Made by a program: the position numbers and the translations under genes
Part shown: positions 1-9,161 of the stretch, one piece after another
Numbering within the stretch: the stretch's first letter is position 1
How the letters are laid out: every line of letters begins with the position of its first letter
The notes under the pieces: generated by a model
Database searches by the model: none
What the model saw: only the letters and a program-made list of their open reading frames with translations
Told to the model about the DNA's origin: nothing
Source: Achromobacter sp. MFA1 R4
GTDB lineage: Bacteria > Pseudomonadota > Gammaproteobacteria > Burkholderiales > Burkholderiaceae_B
Assembly: GCF_900156745.1 (NCBI RefSeq)
Contig: NZ_LT707065.1
Span: 4,836,001-4,900,000 of the forward strand
Length of the DNA: 64,000 nt
Reading direction: 5' to 3'

Positions 1-1044
1 TTGACCGAGGCCGAGCTGCTGGAATTCCTTTTTCTGTCGGGCTTCAGCACCCGCGACGAAGTGACGGAGATATCCGGGCGCGGCGTGGGGCTGGACGTGG
101 TGCAGACGATGGTGCGGCAACTGCGCGGCGCGGTGCGCGTCCACCAGCAGCAGGGCCGGGGCACGCGGTTCGTGCTGGAGATGCCGCTGTCCCTGTCGGT
201 GGTGCGCAGTCTGCTGGTCGAAGTGCAGGGCGAGATCTACGCGTTTCCGCTGGCCTACGTCAGCCATGCGTTGCAGGTGGACGCCCAGGACATCGAACAG
301 CTCGAAGGCCAGCAGCATTTCCGCTTCATGGACCGCCAGATCGGGCTGGTGTCGGCGCGACAGATCCTGCGCGCCGGCGAGCCGGCGCCGGCCGCCGACA
401 CCTTGTCCGTGGTGGTGGTAGGGGACCACGAGCGGCTCTACGGCATCGCCGTGGACCGCTACGTGGGCGAGCGCACGCTGGTCGTGCAGCCGCTGGACCC
501 CCGGCTGGGCAAGGTGCAGGACGTGATGGCGGGCTCGCTGATGGACGACGGCACGCCGCTGCTGATCCTGGACGTGGAAGACATGCTGGTGTCCGTCCAG
601 AAACTGATCGAGGGCGGCCGGCTGTCGCGCGTCGACAGCGGGGCCGGCGCGACGGCGACGCGGCGTCGCAAGCGCGTCCTGGTCGTCGATGACTCGTTGA
701 CGGTTCGCGAGCTTGAGCGCAAGCTGCTGTTGAACCGCGGTTTCGATGTGGCCGTGGCCGTGGACGGCATGGATGGCTGGAACATGTTGCGCAGCGAGGA
801 TTTCGACCTGATCGTGACCGACGTCGACATGCCGCGGATGGACGGCATTGAACTTGTGTCGCGCATCAAGGCCGATCCCAAGCTGCAGAATCTGCCCGTC
901 ATGGTGGTGTCGTACAAGGACCGGGAAGAGGACAGGCGGCGCGGGCTGGATGCCGGCGCCGACTATTACCTTGCCAAGGGCAGCTTCCACGACGATGCGC
1001 TGCTCGATGCCGTCGAAGACCTCATCGGGAAGGCACGGACGTGA
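1..1044 (+). CDS. wspE: WspE-type hybrid chemotaxis kinase CheA/CheY (3' part)
   Basis: C-terminal 347 residues of a CheA-type histidine kinase fused to a receiver; the beginning lies outside the window. Residues 25-60 hold the end of the HATPase domain (GRGVGLD near 27, the G2 box). About 68-205 is a CheW-like domain and 223-345 a receiver with acidic pair DD230-231, phospho-acceptor Asp274 and Lys326. In Wsp systems this kinase is driven by the WspA receptor and phosphorylates WspR and WspF. The order kinase-receiver, CheB, GGDEF protein identifies a wsp locus, not a flagellar chemotaxis one. Its stop codon overlaps the GTG start of the next gene, so they are translationally coupled. The true start is not visible. 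Confidence 0.88.
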   Translation: MTEAELLEFLFLSGFSTRDEVTEISGRGVGLDVVQTMVRQLRGAVRVHQQQGRGTRFVLEMPLSLSVVRSLLVEVQGEIYAFPLAYVSHALQVDAQDIEQLEGQQHFRFMDRQIGLVSARQILRAGEPAPAADTLSVVVVGDHERLYGIAVDRYVGERTLVVQPLDPRLGKVQDVMAGSLMDDGTPLLILDVEDMLVSVQKLIEGGRLSRVDSGAGATATRRRKRVLVVDDSLTVRELERKLLLNRGFDVAVAVDGMDGWNMLRSEDFDLIVTDVDMPRMDGIELVSRIKADPKLQNLPVMVVSYKDREEDRRRGLDAGADYYLAKGSFHDDALLDAVEDLIGKART

Positions 1045-2051
1045 GAATCGGGATCGTCAATGACATGCCCCTCGCGGTCGAGACCCTGCGGCGCGCGATC
1101 GCGCTCGAGCCCGGCCTGGAGATTGCCTGGACCGCGGCCGACGGCCTGGAGGCGGTCCAGCAGTGCGAACGCGACCGTCCCGACGTGGTGCTGATGGACC
1201 TCATCATGCCCGTCATGGACGGCGTCGAGGCCACGCGCCGCATCATGGCGCAAACGCCTTGCGCCATCGTCGTGGTGACGTCCGACGTCGAGCGCCAGAC
1301 CGCGCGCGTCTTCGATGCCATGGGCCACGGCGCGCTGGACGCGGTGGACACGCCGGTCGTCGGCGGCTCGGACATGCGCAGCGCGGCGGCGCCGCTGCTG
1401 CGCAAGATCCGCAATATCGGCTGGCTGATCGGCCGTTACGGCAATCGCCCGGCACTGACCCCTGTCCCCAGGCCCGCGCCGCCGGCGGGCGCAAGACGGC
1501 TGCTGGCGATCGGTGCGTCGGCCGGCGGACCGGCCACGCTCGCCCAATTGTTGCGCGACCTGCCGCTGGATTTTCCGGCGGGCATCGTGCTGGTGCAGCA
1601 TGTGGACGCCTTGTTTGCCGCCGGCATGGCGGACTGGCTCAACGACCAGGTGCCGCTGCCAGTCCGGCTGGCGCGCCAAGGCGAGCGGCCGCTACCGGGA
1701 CAGATCCTGCTGGCGGGCACGGATGACCATCTTGCGCTGCGCGAGGATGGCACCCTTGAATACACCAGTTGCCCCCGTGAAAGCCTGTACCGGCCTTCCA
1801 TCGACGTGTTTTTTCATAGTGTGGCGCAGCATTGGCGCGGCGTGGCGGTCGGCGTCCTGCTGACGGGCATGGGCCAGGACGGCGCGCGTGGACTCAAGGC
1901 GCTGCGCGAGCGCGGTTGCCTGACCATCGCGCAAGACCAGGCCACCAGCGCCGTCTATGGCATGCCCAAGGCGGCCGCGGCCATGCAGGCCGCGGTCGAG
2001 ATCAGGCCCCTCGAACAAATTGCTTCCCGCGTCATCCAGGCGTTTGCCTGA
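1041..2051 (+). CDS. wspF: WspF chemoreceptor methylesterase (CheB family)
   Basis: 336-residue CheB-type protein: receiver domain at 1-120 with phospho-acceptor Asp53, and a methylesterase domain from about 152 with the catalytic triad visible as Ser160 (GASAGGP), His187 (VQH) and Asp280 (MGQDG). It removes methyl groups from the WspA-type receptor and so resets signalling; in Pseudomonas, loss of WspF locks the pathway on. The GTG start at 1041 overlaps the upstream TGA. Assignment to WspF and not a flagellar CheB rests on its place between the hybrid kinase and the GGDEF gene. Confidence 0.88.
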   Translation: MRIGIVNDMPLAVETLRRAIALEPGLEIAWTAADGLEAVQQCERDRPDVVLMDLIMPVMDGVEATRRIMAQTPCAIVVVTSDVERQTARVFDAMGHGALDAVDTPVVGGSDMRSAAAPLLRKIRNIGWLIGRYGNRPALTPVPRPAPPAGARRLLAIGASAGGPATLAQLLRDLPLDFPAGIVLVQHVDALFAAGMADWLNDQVPLPVRLARQGERPLPGQILLAGTDDHLALREDGTLEYTSCPRESLYRPSIDVFFHSVAQHWRGVAVGVLLTGMGQDGARGLKALRERGCLTIAQDQATSAVYGMPKAAAAMQAAVEIRPLEQIASRVIQAFA

Positions 2052-2085
2052 GCCGCGGCATATGTGCAGAAATCAAGGACTTACT

Positions 2086-3099
2086 ATGCTTGCCTCCTCT
2101 GACGGCGCGGTCTCTGCGGATCTGAATTCGCATGGGGCGATGGTGTTGCTCGTTGACGACCAGGTCGTGGTGGGAGAAGCCATCCGGCGGGCGCTGGTGC
2201 CCGAGGGCAACATCGATTTCCACTATTGCTCGGATCCCTACAAGGCCCTGAGCGTGGCGATCCAGACGCGGCCCACGGTCATCCTGCAGGATCTGGTGCT
2301 GCCCGGCGTGGACGGCCTGAGCCTCGTGCGCGAGTACCGTGGCCACCCCGTGACGCGCGACATCCCCATCATCGTGCTGTCCACCAAGGAAGACCCCGCG
2401 ATCAAGAGCGCGGCGTTTGCCGCGGGCGCCAACGACTACCTCGTGAAGCTGCCGGATTCCATCGAACTGATCGCGCGCATCCGCTACCACTCGCGCTCCT
2501 ACATGGCGCTGGTGCAGCGCGACGAGGCCTACCAGGCCCTGCGCCAGAGCCAGCAGCAATTGCTGGAAAGCAACATGGAATTGCGCCGCCTCACCAATTC
2601 GGACGGCCTGACCGGCCTGGGCAACCGGCGCTATTTCGACGAATACCTCAACGCCGAATGGCTGCGCGCGGGCCGCGACCGGCGCGAGATCAGCATGCTC
2701 ATGATCGATGTGGACCACTTCAAGTCCTACAACGACACCTACGGCCACATCGCGGGCGACGAGGCCCTCAAGCGCGTGGCCAACACCATCTTTGCAAGCT
2801 GCGACCGCTCCACCGACCTGGCGGCGCGCTTCGGCGGCGAAGAGTTCGCGCTGGTGCTGCCCGGCACGCCCGCCGGGAGCGCGCGCCTGGCCGCCGAGAA
2901 ACTGCGCCGCGCCGTCGAAGCCATGCAGATCCCGCAACGCGACGCGGGCGCCGGTCCCTGGCTCACGGTGAGCGTGGGCCTGGCCACCGCGACGCCGCAG
3001 GATGGCCAGCCCTGCACGGAGCTGATCCAGGCGGCGGACCGGGGGTTGTATGAAGCGAAGCGGCAGGGGCGCAACCGGGTGGTGCCGGGGCAGATCTGA
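2086..3099 (+). CDS. wspR: WspR diguanylate cyclase response regulator
   Basis: 337 residues. Receiver domain at about 18-140 with phospho-acceptor Asp69, a helical linker (145-170), then a GGDEF domain with an intact GGEEF active site at 250-254. An inhibitory I-site RSTD (241-244) lies exactly five residues upstream, so product inhibition is expected. Phosphorylated WspR makes c-di-GMP and promotes surface attachment. An open frame extends upstream into wspF, but ATG 2086, preceded by AAGGAC at 2075-2080, starts right at the conserved N-terminus. Last gene of the wsp operon, convergent with the GntR gene. Confidence 0.92.
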   Translation: MLASSDGAVSADLNSHGAMVLLVDDQVVVGEAIRRALVPEGNIDFHYCSDPYKALSVAIQTRPTVILQDLVLPGVDGLSLVREYRGHPVTRDIPIIVLSTKEDPAIKSAAFAAGANDYLVKLPDSIELIARIRYHSRSYMALVQRDEAYQALRQSQQQLLESNMELRRLTNSDGLTGLGNRRYFDEYLNAEWLRAGRDRREISMLMIDVDHFKSYNDTYGHIAGDEALKRVANTIFASCDRSTDLAARFGGEEFALVLPGTPAGSARLAAEKLRRAVEAMQIPQRDAGAGPWLTVSVGLATATPQDGQPCTELIQAADRGLYEAKRQGRNRVVPGQI

Positions 3100-3154
3100 C
3101 GACGCATGCCCGACGACCTGGGCGTCACGCACCGCGCTGGCCCAACCGCCGCGG

Positions 3155-3805
3155 TCAGTCGCCCGCCTTCCGGTGCGTCCGGAACAACAAATGCGTCGCG
3201 GCCAGATGAAAGCGCATGGCGAGCTCGGCGCATTCGGCGTCGCGGGCGCGCAGCGCGGCGATGATCTGGCGGTGGTGTTCCACGCTGCGCAGCATGTCGT
3301 CGCGGCCGTAGAAATAGAAGGAGCCGATGATGATCGGCATATCCAGCAGGTTTTCCACCAGGGATCGAACCCGCGCCGACTGCGCGGCATTGAGCAGGGC
3401 GTGGTGGAACTGGTTGTTGTAGTGCTGGACCTGGGCGACGTGGTCGGGTGCGCCGGCGTTGATGGCGTCCAGCATGCACTGGTTGATGCGCTCGAGTTCG
3501 TCGATCTGTTCGGGCGTTGCGCGCTGGGCGGCCGCCTTGGCGGAATAGGGCTCGAGCAGCATGCGCAGCTCGAAGGCTTCGTCGATGTCCCGGTCCTGCC
3601 AGCCCAGCACGACGGCGCCGCGCCGGCCTTCGCGGGTGACCAGGCCGTCCGCGATCAGGCGTTCGATGGCGTTGCGCACGGGGGTGCGGCTGACGGAGAG
3701 CTGGGTCGCGATGTGTTCTTCGCGCAGCGGTTCGCCGGGCAGGAACGATCCGGCCATCAGGCGCCGGCGCAATTCCCCGTATACGTAATCACTGGCGCTC
3801 GACAT
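3155..3805 (-). CDS. GntR-family (FCD) transcriptional regulator
   Basis: 216-residue FadR/VanR-type regulator. An N-terminal winged helix (residues 5-70) contains the typical LSVSRTPVRNAIERL recognition region and the wing TREGRRG. The C-terminal all-helical FCD ligand-binding domain fills the rest. It lies last in the leftward group dehydrogenase - RraA - Bug and probably controls those genes in response to a small carboxylate. The effector cannot be read from the sequence. A weak dyad (TGG-N6-CCA near 3838-3850) lies upstream of its start. Confidence 0.85.
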   Translation of the reverse strand: MSSASDYVYGELRRRLMAGSFLPGEPLREEHIATQLSVSRTPVRNAIERLIADGLVTREGRRGAVVLGWQDRDIDEAFELRMLLEPYSAKAAAQRATPEQIDELERINQCMLDAINAGAPDHVAQVQHYNNQFHHALLNAAQSARVRSLVENLLDMPIIIGSFYFYGRDDMLRSVEHHRQIIAALRARDAECAELAMRFHLAATHLLFRTHRKAGD

Positions 3806-3866
3806 GAGAGGGCTTGCCCTTGCGGATGTGAAACAGTGGACTATACCAACGGCGCGCGCCGCGACG

Positions 3867-4919
3867 CTACGCCTTCACGCCGCACTCGGCCAGGCGCGCC
3901 AGAAAGCGCGGCCAGACCTCGGGGTTGAGCAGGCGGGCGGGCTTGCGGCCGGCGAGCATGTCCATGATCTGCGTCGCCGAACCTTGCGCCACTTTGCGGC
4001 GGCCTTCGTGGGTGACGCCGCCCGTGTGGAAGGCGGCGACCACGTTGGAACGCTGCAGCAGGGCGCTGCCTGGCGGCGGCGGCTCCACCTTCCATACATC
4101 CAGTCCGGCGCCGGCCAGGTGGCGGGAATCGAGCGCGGCGAGCAGGGCGTCCTCGTCGTGGATGCCGCCGCGCGCGGTGGAGATGAACAGCGCGCCGCGT
4201 TTCATGCGCAGGAAGGCGCTGGCGTCGAACAGGTTCCGGGTGACGCCATCGAGCGGGCAATGCAGGCTGACGATGTCGGCCTGTTCGAGCAGCGCGTCGA
4301 AGGTGACGGGCTGGGCGCCGCGCGCGCGGATCTCGTCCGGCGCGACCAGCGGGTCGTAGGCGAGGACGCGCAGCCCGAAGCCCGCCGCGATTGCCGCCAC
4401 TCGCCGGCCGATTTCACCGATGCCGACGATGCCCAGCACGCGGCCTTCGATTTCGTGGCCCATCAGGGCTTCGCGGCTGACGGCCGTGCCGGCCCGCAGC
4501 GCGGCCTCGGACTCGCCCAGCCGCTTGACCAGGGACAGGAGCAGGGCGAAGGTCATTTCCGCGACCGAGGCGGCGTTGGCCCCGGCCTGGTTCACCACGG
4601 CCACGCCCGCCCGGGTGCAGGCCGCGACGTCGACCGTGTCGTACCCGGCGCCGCCGGAAGACACGCACAGCAATTGGGGGCAGTGCGCCAGCAGGTCGGC
4701 TGAGACCTGCCAGCGGGCAGGCACCTCATCCTTGGCCGCGCTGACGTGGTAGGCGTGGGCGCAGGCCAGGCCGGCGGCCGTCACGGCATCGCCGTTGACC
4801 GGCAGCACGCGCAGGTCCAGGGTGTCGTCGCGCGCGATCGCCGCGTCGAATGCCGGATCGATCCAGAGATCCAGGCGCGCGACGCGCAACGCGGGCCTGC
4901 CGACTGCCGGAACGCTCAT
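3867..4919 (-). CDS. D-isomer-specific 2-hydroxyacid dehydrogenase
   Basis: 350 residues, the usual size. The Rossmann NAD-binding motif GIGEIG lies in the middle (VLGIVGIGEIGRRVA). Family catalytic residues are recognisable: Arg in STARGG, Glu in KVEPP and His in AFHTGG. It should interconvert a 2-hydroxy acid and a 2-oxo acid with NAD(P). It starts 2 bases after the stop of the RraA-like gene and so is translated with it. Pairing with an aldolase acting on 4-hydroxy-2-oxo acids suggests a catabolic route for hydroxylated dicarboxylates. The substrate is unknown. Confidence 0.85.
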   Translation of the reverse strand: MSVPAVGRPALRVARLDLWIDPAFDAAIARDDTLDLRVLPVNGDAVTAAGLACAHAYHVSAAKDEVPARWQVSADLLAHCPQLLCVSSGGAGYDTVDVAACTRAGVAVVNQAGANAASVAEMTFALLLSLVKRLGESEAALRAGTAVSREALMGHEIEGRVLGIVGIGEIGRRVAAIAAGFGLRVLAYDPLVAPDEIRARGAQPVTFDALLEQADIVSLHCPLDGVTRNLFDASAFLRMKRGALFISTARGGIHDEDALLAALDSRHLAGAGLDVWKVEPPPPGSALLQRSNVVAAFHTGGVTHEGRRKVAQGSATQIMDMLAGRKPARLLNPEVWPRFLARLAECGVKA

Positions 4920-4921
4920 GG

Positions 4922-5593
4922 TCAGACTCCCGAGCAGCCCAGGGCCCGCAGACGGGCATCGATCCAGGAGGTGTCCAGGGTGCCCGCGGCGATATCCGCC
5001 AGCATCTTGGTTTCCACGTCGTGCTTGGCGGCGGCCGCCTGGTAGATGGCCTCTGCCTGCTCGTACGGGACGGCGAGCAACCCGTCGTCGTCGCCGAGGA
5101 TCAGGTCGCCCGGGGCGATGGTCATGCCGTCGAGTGCGATCACGCCGTTGATTTCGCCGGGGCCGTCCTTGTAGGGGCCGCGATGGGTGACGCCGGCCGC
5201 GTAGACCGGAAAGGCGCTGCGGCGGATCGTGCCGCAGTCGCGGATGGCGCCGTTGATGATGATGCCCGCGATGCCGCGCGATTCGGCGTAGGTCGTCATG
5301 ATTTCGCCGATGATCGCGTTGGTCAGGTCGCCGCCGGCGTCCACCACGATCACGTCGCCCGGCTGCGCCAGGCTCAGGGCCTTGTGCACCAGCAGGTTGT
5401 CGCCGGGCCGCGTGCGCACGGTCAGGGCGGGGCCGGCCAACGGGCTGCCATCGTGCATGGGGCGAAGGCGCGCGCCGCCGGCCGTCATGCGCGACATGCA
5501 GTCGCTCACGTTGGCGACCGGCACCTGGCGGAATTTTTCGACGAGTTCCTGGCTGACCGCGCGCTGGCGGGCATGGATTTCAAAGCCTGTCAT
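4922..5593 (-). CDS. RraA-family protein, probable 4-hydroxy-4-methyl-2-oxoglutarate-type aldolase
   Basis: 223 residues, RraA-like fold. The conserved core is present: GDVIVVDAGGD, then IIINGAIRDCGTI, whose Arg-Asp pair is the substrate/metal site of class II HMG/CHA aldolases in this family. Because it sits beside a hydroxyacid dehydrogenase and a Bug receptor, an aldolase or decarboxylase acting on a small oxo-acid is more likely than the RNase E regulator role of E. coli RraA. ATG 5593 is chosen because AGGAG lies 5 bases upstream; the GTG just before it would be too close. Confidence 0.82.
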   Translation of the reverse strand: MTGFEIHARQRAVSQELVEKFRQVPVANVSDCMSRMTAGGARLRPMHDGSPLAGPALTVRTRPGDNLLVHKALSLAQPGDVIVVDAGGDLTNAIIGEIMTTYAESRGIAGIIINGAIRDCGTIRRSAFPVYAAGVTHRGPYKDGPGEINGVIALDGMTIAPGDLILGDDDGLLAVPYEQAEAIYQAAAAKHDVETKMLADIAAGTLDTSWIDARLRALGCSGV

Positions 5594-5628
5594 CACTGCT
5601 CCTGATGGGGGATGTATGCCGTGGGGGA

Positions 5629-6594
5629 CTATTGTTTGGGAATGCCGGCTTCCTGCACGACCTTGCCGAAGGCGTCGTGGTCCGCGCGATGCCGGCGCGC
5701 CAGATCCTCGGGCGAGCCCTTCATGACGGTGTAGCCGGCGTCTTCCAGTTTCTTGATCAGTTCGGGGTTGGATTGCACCTTCTGCAGCTCCTGGTTCAGC
5801 GCCGCGATCACGTCATCGGGCGTCTTGCCCGGCGCCATCAGGCCCCACCAGATCGACTGGTTAATGGTCTTGAAGCCGCTCTCCACGAACGTGGGCACGT
5901 CGGGCAGCGCGGGCGAACGCTCATTGGCGACGACGCCCAGCGCGCGCACCTTGCCGCCGCGGATCTGCGGCAGCAGCGACGCGACCGAGCCGACATACAT
6001 GTCGATCCGGCCGCTGGCCAGGTCGGGGAACGCCTGGCTCCAGCCGCGGTACGGCACATGCATGAGTTCCATGTTCGCGGCCTTGCGCCACAGATAGCCG
6101 GTCAGGTCGCCCGTGCCGCCGATGCCCGGGATTCCCAGCGAAACCAGGTTGGGCTTGGCCTTTGCGGCCTTCACGACGTCGGCGATGGACTTGAACGGGG
6201 AATCGGGCAGCACGACGAAGACGCTGGGCGACGAGGCCACCGGGCCCACCGGCTTGAAGTCCTTGAAGGTGTCGTAGCTGAGCTTGCTGTAGAGCCAGGG
6301 GTTCAGCACGATGTTGTCGGTCTGCGCCATGACCAGCGTGTGACCGTCCGGCCGGGCGCGCGCGGTCGCATCCAGCGCCAGGTTGCCGCCCGCGCCGGGC
6401 TTGTTCTCGACGACGATGTTCCAGCCGGCGTCCTGGCTCATCGCGGTGCCGATCATGCGGGTCAGCGTGTCGGTGCCGCCGCCGGGCGGGAAGGGGGAGA
6501 TCAGGGTGATGGGGGCGCTGCCCAGATCGGCGGCCTGGGTGGCGGCGCAGCCCAGCACGAGCGTGGCGGCCAGCAGTTTCTTGAACAGTTTCAT
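5629..6594 (-). CDS. Bug-family (tripartite tricarboxylate type) periplasmic receptor
   Basis: 321 residues. The N-terminal signal peptide (MKLFKK then a hydrophobic stretch ending near CAATQAA) contains a possible lipobox cysteine. The Bug signature PITLISPFPPGGGTDTLTR follows, then the conserved ENKPGAGG region. These receptors bind small carboxylates or other polar solutes in the periplasm. No TctA/TctB genes are near, as is normal for the expanded Bug set of Alcaligenaceae. The ATG at 6594 with GAGGAAG just upstream is preferred over the GTG four codons earlier. It heads the group with RraA and the dehydrogenase. Confidence 0.9.
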   Translation of the reverse strand: MKLFKKLLAATLVLGCAATQAADLGSAPITLISPFPPGGGTDTLTRMIGTAMSQDAGWNIVVENKPGAGGNLALDATARARPDGHTLVMAQTDNIVLNPWLYSKLSYDTFKDFKPVGPVASSPSVFVVLPDSPFKSIADVVKAAKAKPNLVSLGIPGIGGTGDLTGYLWRKAANMELMHVPYRGWSQAFPDLASGRIDMYVGSVASLLPQIRGGKVRALGVVANERSPALPDVPTFVESGFKTINQSIWWGLMAPGKTPDDVIAALNQELQKVQSNPELIKKLEDAGYTVMKGSPEDLARRHRADHDAFGKVVQEAGIPKQ

Positions 6595-6668
6595 TGTCTT
6601 CCTCACAGGGGGTTTATTTGGGATCGGGCCCGCGCTCTGCGGCGGGGTCGGTAGTCAGGGGCGCCAAT

Positions 6669-6707
6669 CAGGGTTGAAATTCAGGGTTGAAATTCAGGGT
6701 TGGAAAT
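6669..6707. repeat. 13-bp tandem repeat, three copies
   Basis: The unit CAGGGTTGAAATT occurs at 6669-6681 and 6682-6694, with a variant CAGGGTTGGAAAT at 6695-6707, then a partial CAGGG. The array abuts the stop codon of the DUF1932 oxidoreductase gene and precedes the Bug gene on the minus strand. It is non-coding and not a multiple of three, so copy number could vary freely. Confidence 0.85.
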
Positions 6708-7582
6708 CAGGGCTGGCGGGCCAGCGTGGTCAGCCAGGCAAGCCGGGCTTCGACCGTGTCGGGCGCCGGGGCGTCGCCCTTGGCGCGCGCGGCCTCGATG
6801 CCGCGGGTCGTCCGGTCAAAGAGTTGTTCGACGCCATTGAGCACCAAGGGCTCCAGGCCCGCCTCGTGCAGCTGGTCGCGGGCTTCGCGCACCTCTGCCA
6901 GCCGGCGCGGCGCATGCAGCACATGCGAACGCACGAACGAGTCCATGAACGCGGTGAGCGGCGTGCGGTCGATGTCGGCCAGCACTTCGTACAGCGATTC
7001 GCGCAGGCCCATGCGCTCGGCCGCGACCATGCATTCGACGGCCAGGCTTTCCATGCCCTTGGTCATCACGCTGCGCAGGAGCTTCAGGCGCACGGCGTCG
7101 CCGGGCTGGCCATCGATGAAGCGCACCGGGGCGCCCGCGCTTTCGCCCAGCGCGGTGACCACCTGGGATCCGCCGCCCGCGCAAAGCAGGGGCGTTTTTT
7201 CCGCCAGCAGGGCGATGGCGCCCATGATGGCCACGTCGGTGAATTCGATGGGAAAGCGGGCGGCAGCCCGGGCCGCCGCCTGCATGTCGCCGGCGCTGGC
7301 GGTGGTGAAGTCCGCGTAGACGGCGCCTGCGCGCAGGTGCGGGAGTGCCTCTTGCGCTACCTCGGCCGCGTTGTAGCCATAGACGGCGGAGACGACGGCG
7401 TCCGCCGCCGCCAACCAGGGGCCCGGCGCAGTGTGCAGGGGCGCGCCCGCGGCCTGGGCGCGGCGGACCATTTCGTCGTCCGCGCGCAGCTCGCAGATGC
7501 CGACGAGAGTGTGTCCGGCGGCGGTCCAGGCACGCGCATAGCAGTGTCCCACCTCGCCGCATCCGATCAATGCAATTTTCAT
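6707..7582 (-). CDS. NAD(P)-binding oxidoreductase, DUF1932 / 6-phosphogluconate-dehydrogenase-like
   Basis: 291 residues. The Rossmann motif GCGEVG starts at residue 6 of MKIALIGCGEVG. The C-terminal half matches the DUF1932 helical domain (LKLLRSVMTKGMESL). It belongs to the beta-hydroxyacid dehydrogenase superfamily, which oxidises small hydroxy acids. ATG 7582 starts directly at the NAD fold; an upstream in-frame start (7606) would add eight unconvincing residues. Transcribed toward the Bug-RraA-dehydrogenase group and divergent from the PLP enzyme. Substrate unknown. Confidence 0.8.
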   Translation of the reverse strand: MKIALIGCGEVGHCYARAWTAAGHTLVGICELRADDEMVRRAQAAGAPLHTAPGPWLAAADAVVSAVYGYNAAEVAQEALPHLRAGAVYADFTTASAGDMQAAARAAARFPIEFTDVAIMGAIALLAEKTPLLCAGGGSQVVTALGESAGAPVRFIDGQPGDAVRLKLLRSVMTKGMESLAVECMVAAERMGLRESLYEVLADIDRTPLTAFMDSFVRSHVLHAPRRLAEVREARDQLHEAGLEPLVLNGVEQLFDRTTRGIEAARAKGDAPAPDTVEARLAWLTTLARQP

Positions 7583-7610
7583 GTTGAAAACACAATAAAA
7601 AAACAATGTG

Positions 7611-7680
7611 CGTTTATAGATCGGATGAAAGCCGGCGGATAGTCGGTGTTTACCCGGTGTTTTTCCGTTTATATATCGGT
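7611..7680. promoter_or_regulatory. Near-identical AT-rich 14-bp direct repeats in a divergent promoter region
   Basis: CGTTTATAGATCGG (from 7611) and CGTTTATATATCGG (from 7666) differ by one base and are 55 bp apart. They lie in an AT-rich stretch between the divergent oxidoreductase gene and the PLP enzyme gene. They could be paired operator sites or promoter cores. No binding protein can be named. Confidence 0.4.
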
Positions 7681-7873
7681 TTGATGCTCCATGAAGTACA
7701 TAAAAAAAACAAAACAGGGGTCAAACGGGACTATCAGTCCCCCGTTCAATCGGCGATGGCAATCGTCTCCCGGTCACATCCCGCGATGCATCGCGCCCGG
7801 CTCGGGGGTATCGTCTGACGAAGGGCTGCCGCTTGCGCCCGGCGGTCTGGACCACCATCCCAGGAGGCACTCC

Positions 7874-9157
7874 ATGACTTACTCGAGCTACCACAAGAAG
7901 GACATCTTCGGCCGCCCGCTGCATGCCGAAACGCAGATGATGTCCTACGGCTACGATCCCTTCCTGTCGGAAGGCGCCGTCAAGCCGCCGGTGTTCCTCA
8001 CGTCCACGTTTGCCTTTCGCACGGCGGAGGATGGCGCCGCGTTCTTTGATCTGGTGTCGGGGCGCAAGCCCTTGCCGCAGGGCGAGTCGGCGGGGCTGGT
8101 GTACAGCCGCTTCAATCATCCGAACCTGGAGATCGTCGAAGACCGGCTGTCGCTGCTGGATGGCTCGCAGGACGCGGCGGTAACGTCCAGCGGCATGTCC
8201 GCGATCAGCGCGGTGCTGATGGCGTTTTTGCGGCCGGGCGATCAACTGGTGCAGTCCGTGCCGCTGTACGGCGGGACCGAGACCCTGATCGGCAAGGTCT
8301 TTCCCGAATGGGGCATTGGTTCCCATCCGGTGGCCAATGGGCTGTCGCCCAGCAGCATGCGCGTGGTGCTGGAACAGGCGGCGGCCAAGGGGCCGGTAAA
8401 GCTGTTCTACGTGGAGACGCCCGCCAACCCGACGAATGCGCTGTTCGACTTTGAGGCCATGAAGAATGAGCTGGACGCGTTCGAGACGCGCCACGGCTAC
8501 CGTCCGATTTCAGTGTGCGACAACACACTGCTCGGGCCGATCTTCCAGAAGCCGGCCGAGCACGGGGTGGACCTGTCGGTGTATTCGCTGACGAAGTACG
8601 TGGGCGGCCACAGCGATCTGGTGGCAGGGGCCGTCACAGGCAGCAAGGAGCTGATCAAGAAGGTGCGCGCGATCCGCAGCGCGTTCGGATCGCAACTGGA
8701 TCCGCATTCCTGCTGGATGATCACGCGGTCGATGGAGACGGTGGTGCTGCGCATGAAGCAGGCCGCGCGCACGGCCACCAAGGTCACGCAGTGGCTGGCG
8801 GGCAATCCGCACGAGAAGGTGCAGATATTTCACCCGGAACTGATCGCCGACCGCGCCTACCAAGAGGTGTACAAGCGCCAGTGCACCGGCCCCGGCTCAA
8901 CCTTTGCTTTCGTGCTGGAGGGCGGCCGCGAGCGCGCGTTCCGCTTCATCAACGCCCTGCATCTGTTCCGCTCGGCGGTCAGCCTGGGCGGCACCGAGAC
9001 GCTGATTTGCCACCCGGCGTCGACCACGCATTCCGGCGTGCCCGCCGCCGAGCGCGACGCGGCGGGCGTGTCCGAAGGCCTGATCCGGGTGTCCATCGGC
9101 CTGGAGCACGAGGAAGACCTGATCGCGGACCTGGATCACGCGTTTCGCAGCTGTTGA
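7874..9157 (+). CDS. Cys/Met-metabolism PLP enzyme (cystathionine gamma-synthase / methionine gamma-lyase family)
   Basis: 427 residues. Fold-type I PLP enzyme with the PLP lysine at Lys241 in YSLTKYVGGHSD, the cofactor Asp216 (CDNT) and the SSGMSA phosphate-binding region near 105. C-terminal SLGGTETL and HPASTTHS match gamma-lyase and gamma-synthase members. It cleaves or replaces at the gamma-carbon of sulfur amino acids, and methionine gamma-lyase is one candidate. ATG 7874 follows a strong AGGAGG (7862-7867); the open frame continues upstream without a ribosome site. It converges on the MFS gene with only 4 bases between stops. Confidence 0.88.
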   Translation: MTYSSYHKKDIFGRPLHAETQMMSYGYDPFLSEGAVKPPVFLTSTFAFRTAEDGAAFFDLVSGRKPLPQGESAGLVYSRFNHPNLEIVEDRLSLLDGSQDAAVTSSGMSAISAVLMAFLRPGDQLVQSVPLYGGTETLIGKVFPEWGIGSHPVANGLSPSSMRVVLEQAAAKGPVKLFYVETPANPTNALFDFEAMKNELDAFETRHGYRPISVCDNTLLGPIFQKPAEHGVDLSVYSLTKYVGGHSDLVAGAVTGSKELIKKVRAIRSAFGSQLDPHSCWMITRSMETVVLRMKQAARTATKVTQWLAGNPHEKVQIFHPELIADRAYQEVYKRQCTGPGSTFAFVLEGGRERAFRFINALHLFRSAVSLGGTETLICHPASTTHSGVPAAERDAAGVSEGLIRVSIGLEHEEDLIADLDHAFRSC

Positions 9158-9161
9158 ACCG

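Noticed and set aside
3100-3154. Terminator between wspR and the GntR gene
   Set aside because: Only a short GACG/CGTC pairing and no T-run; not convincing.
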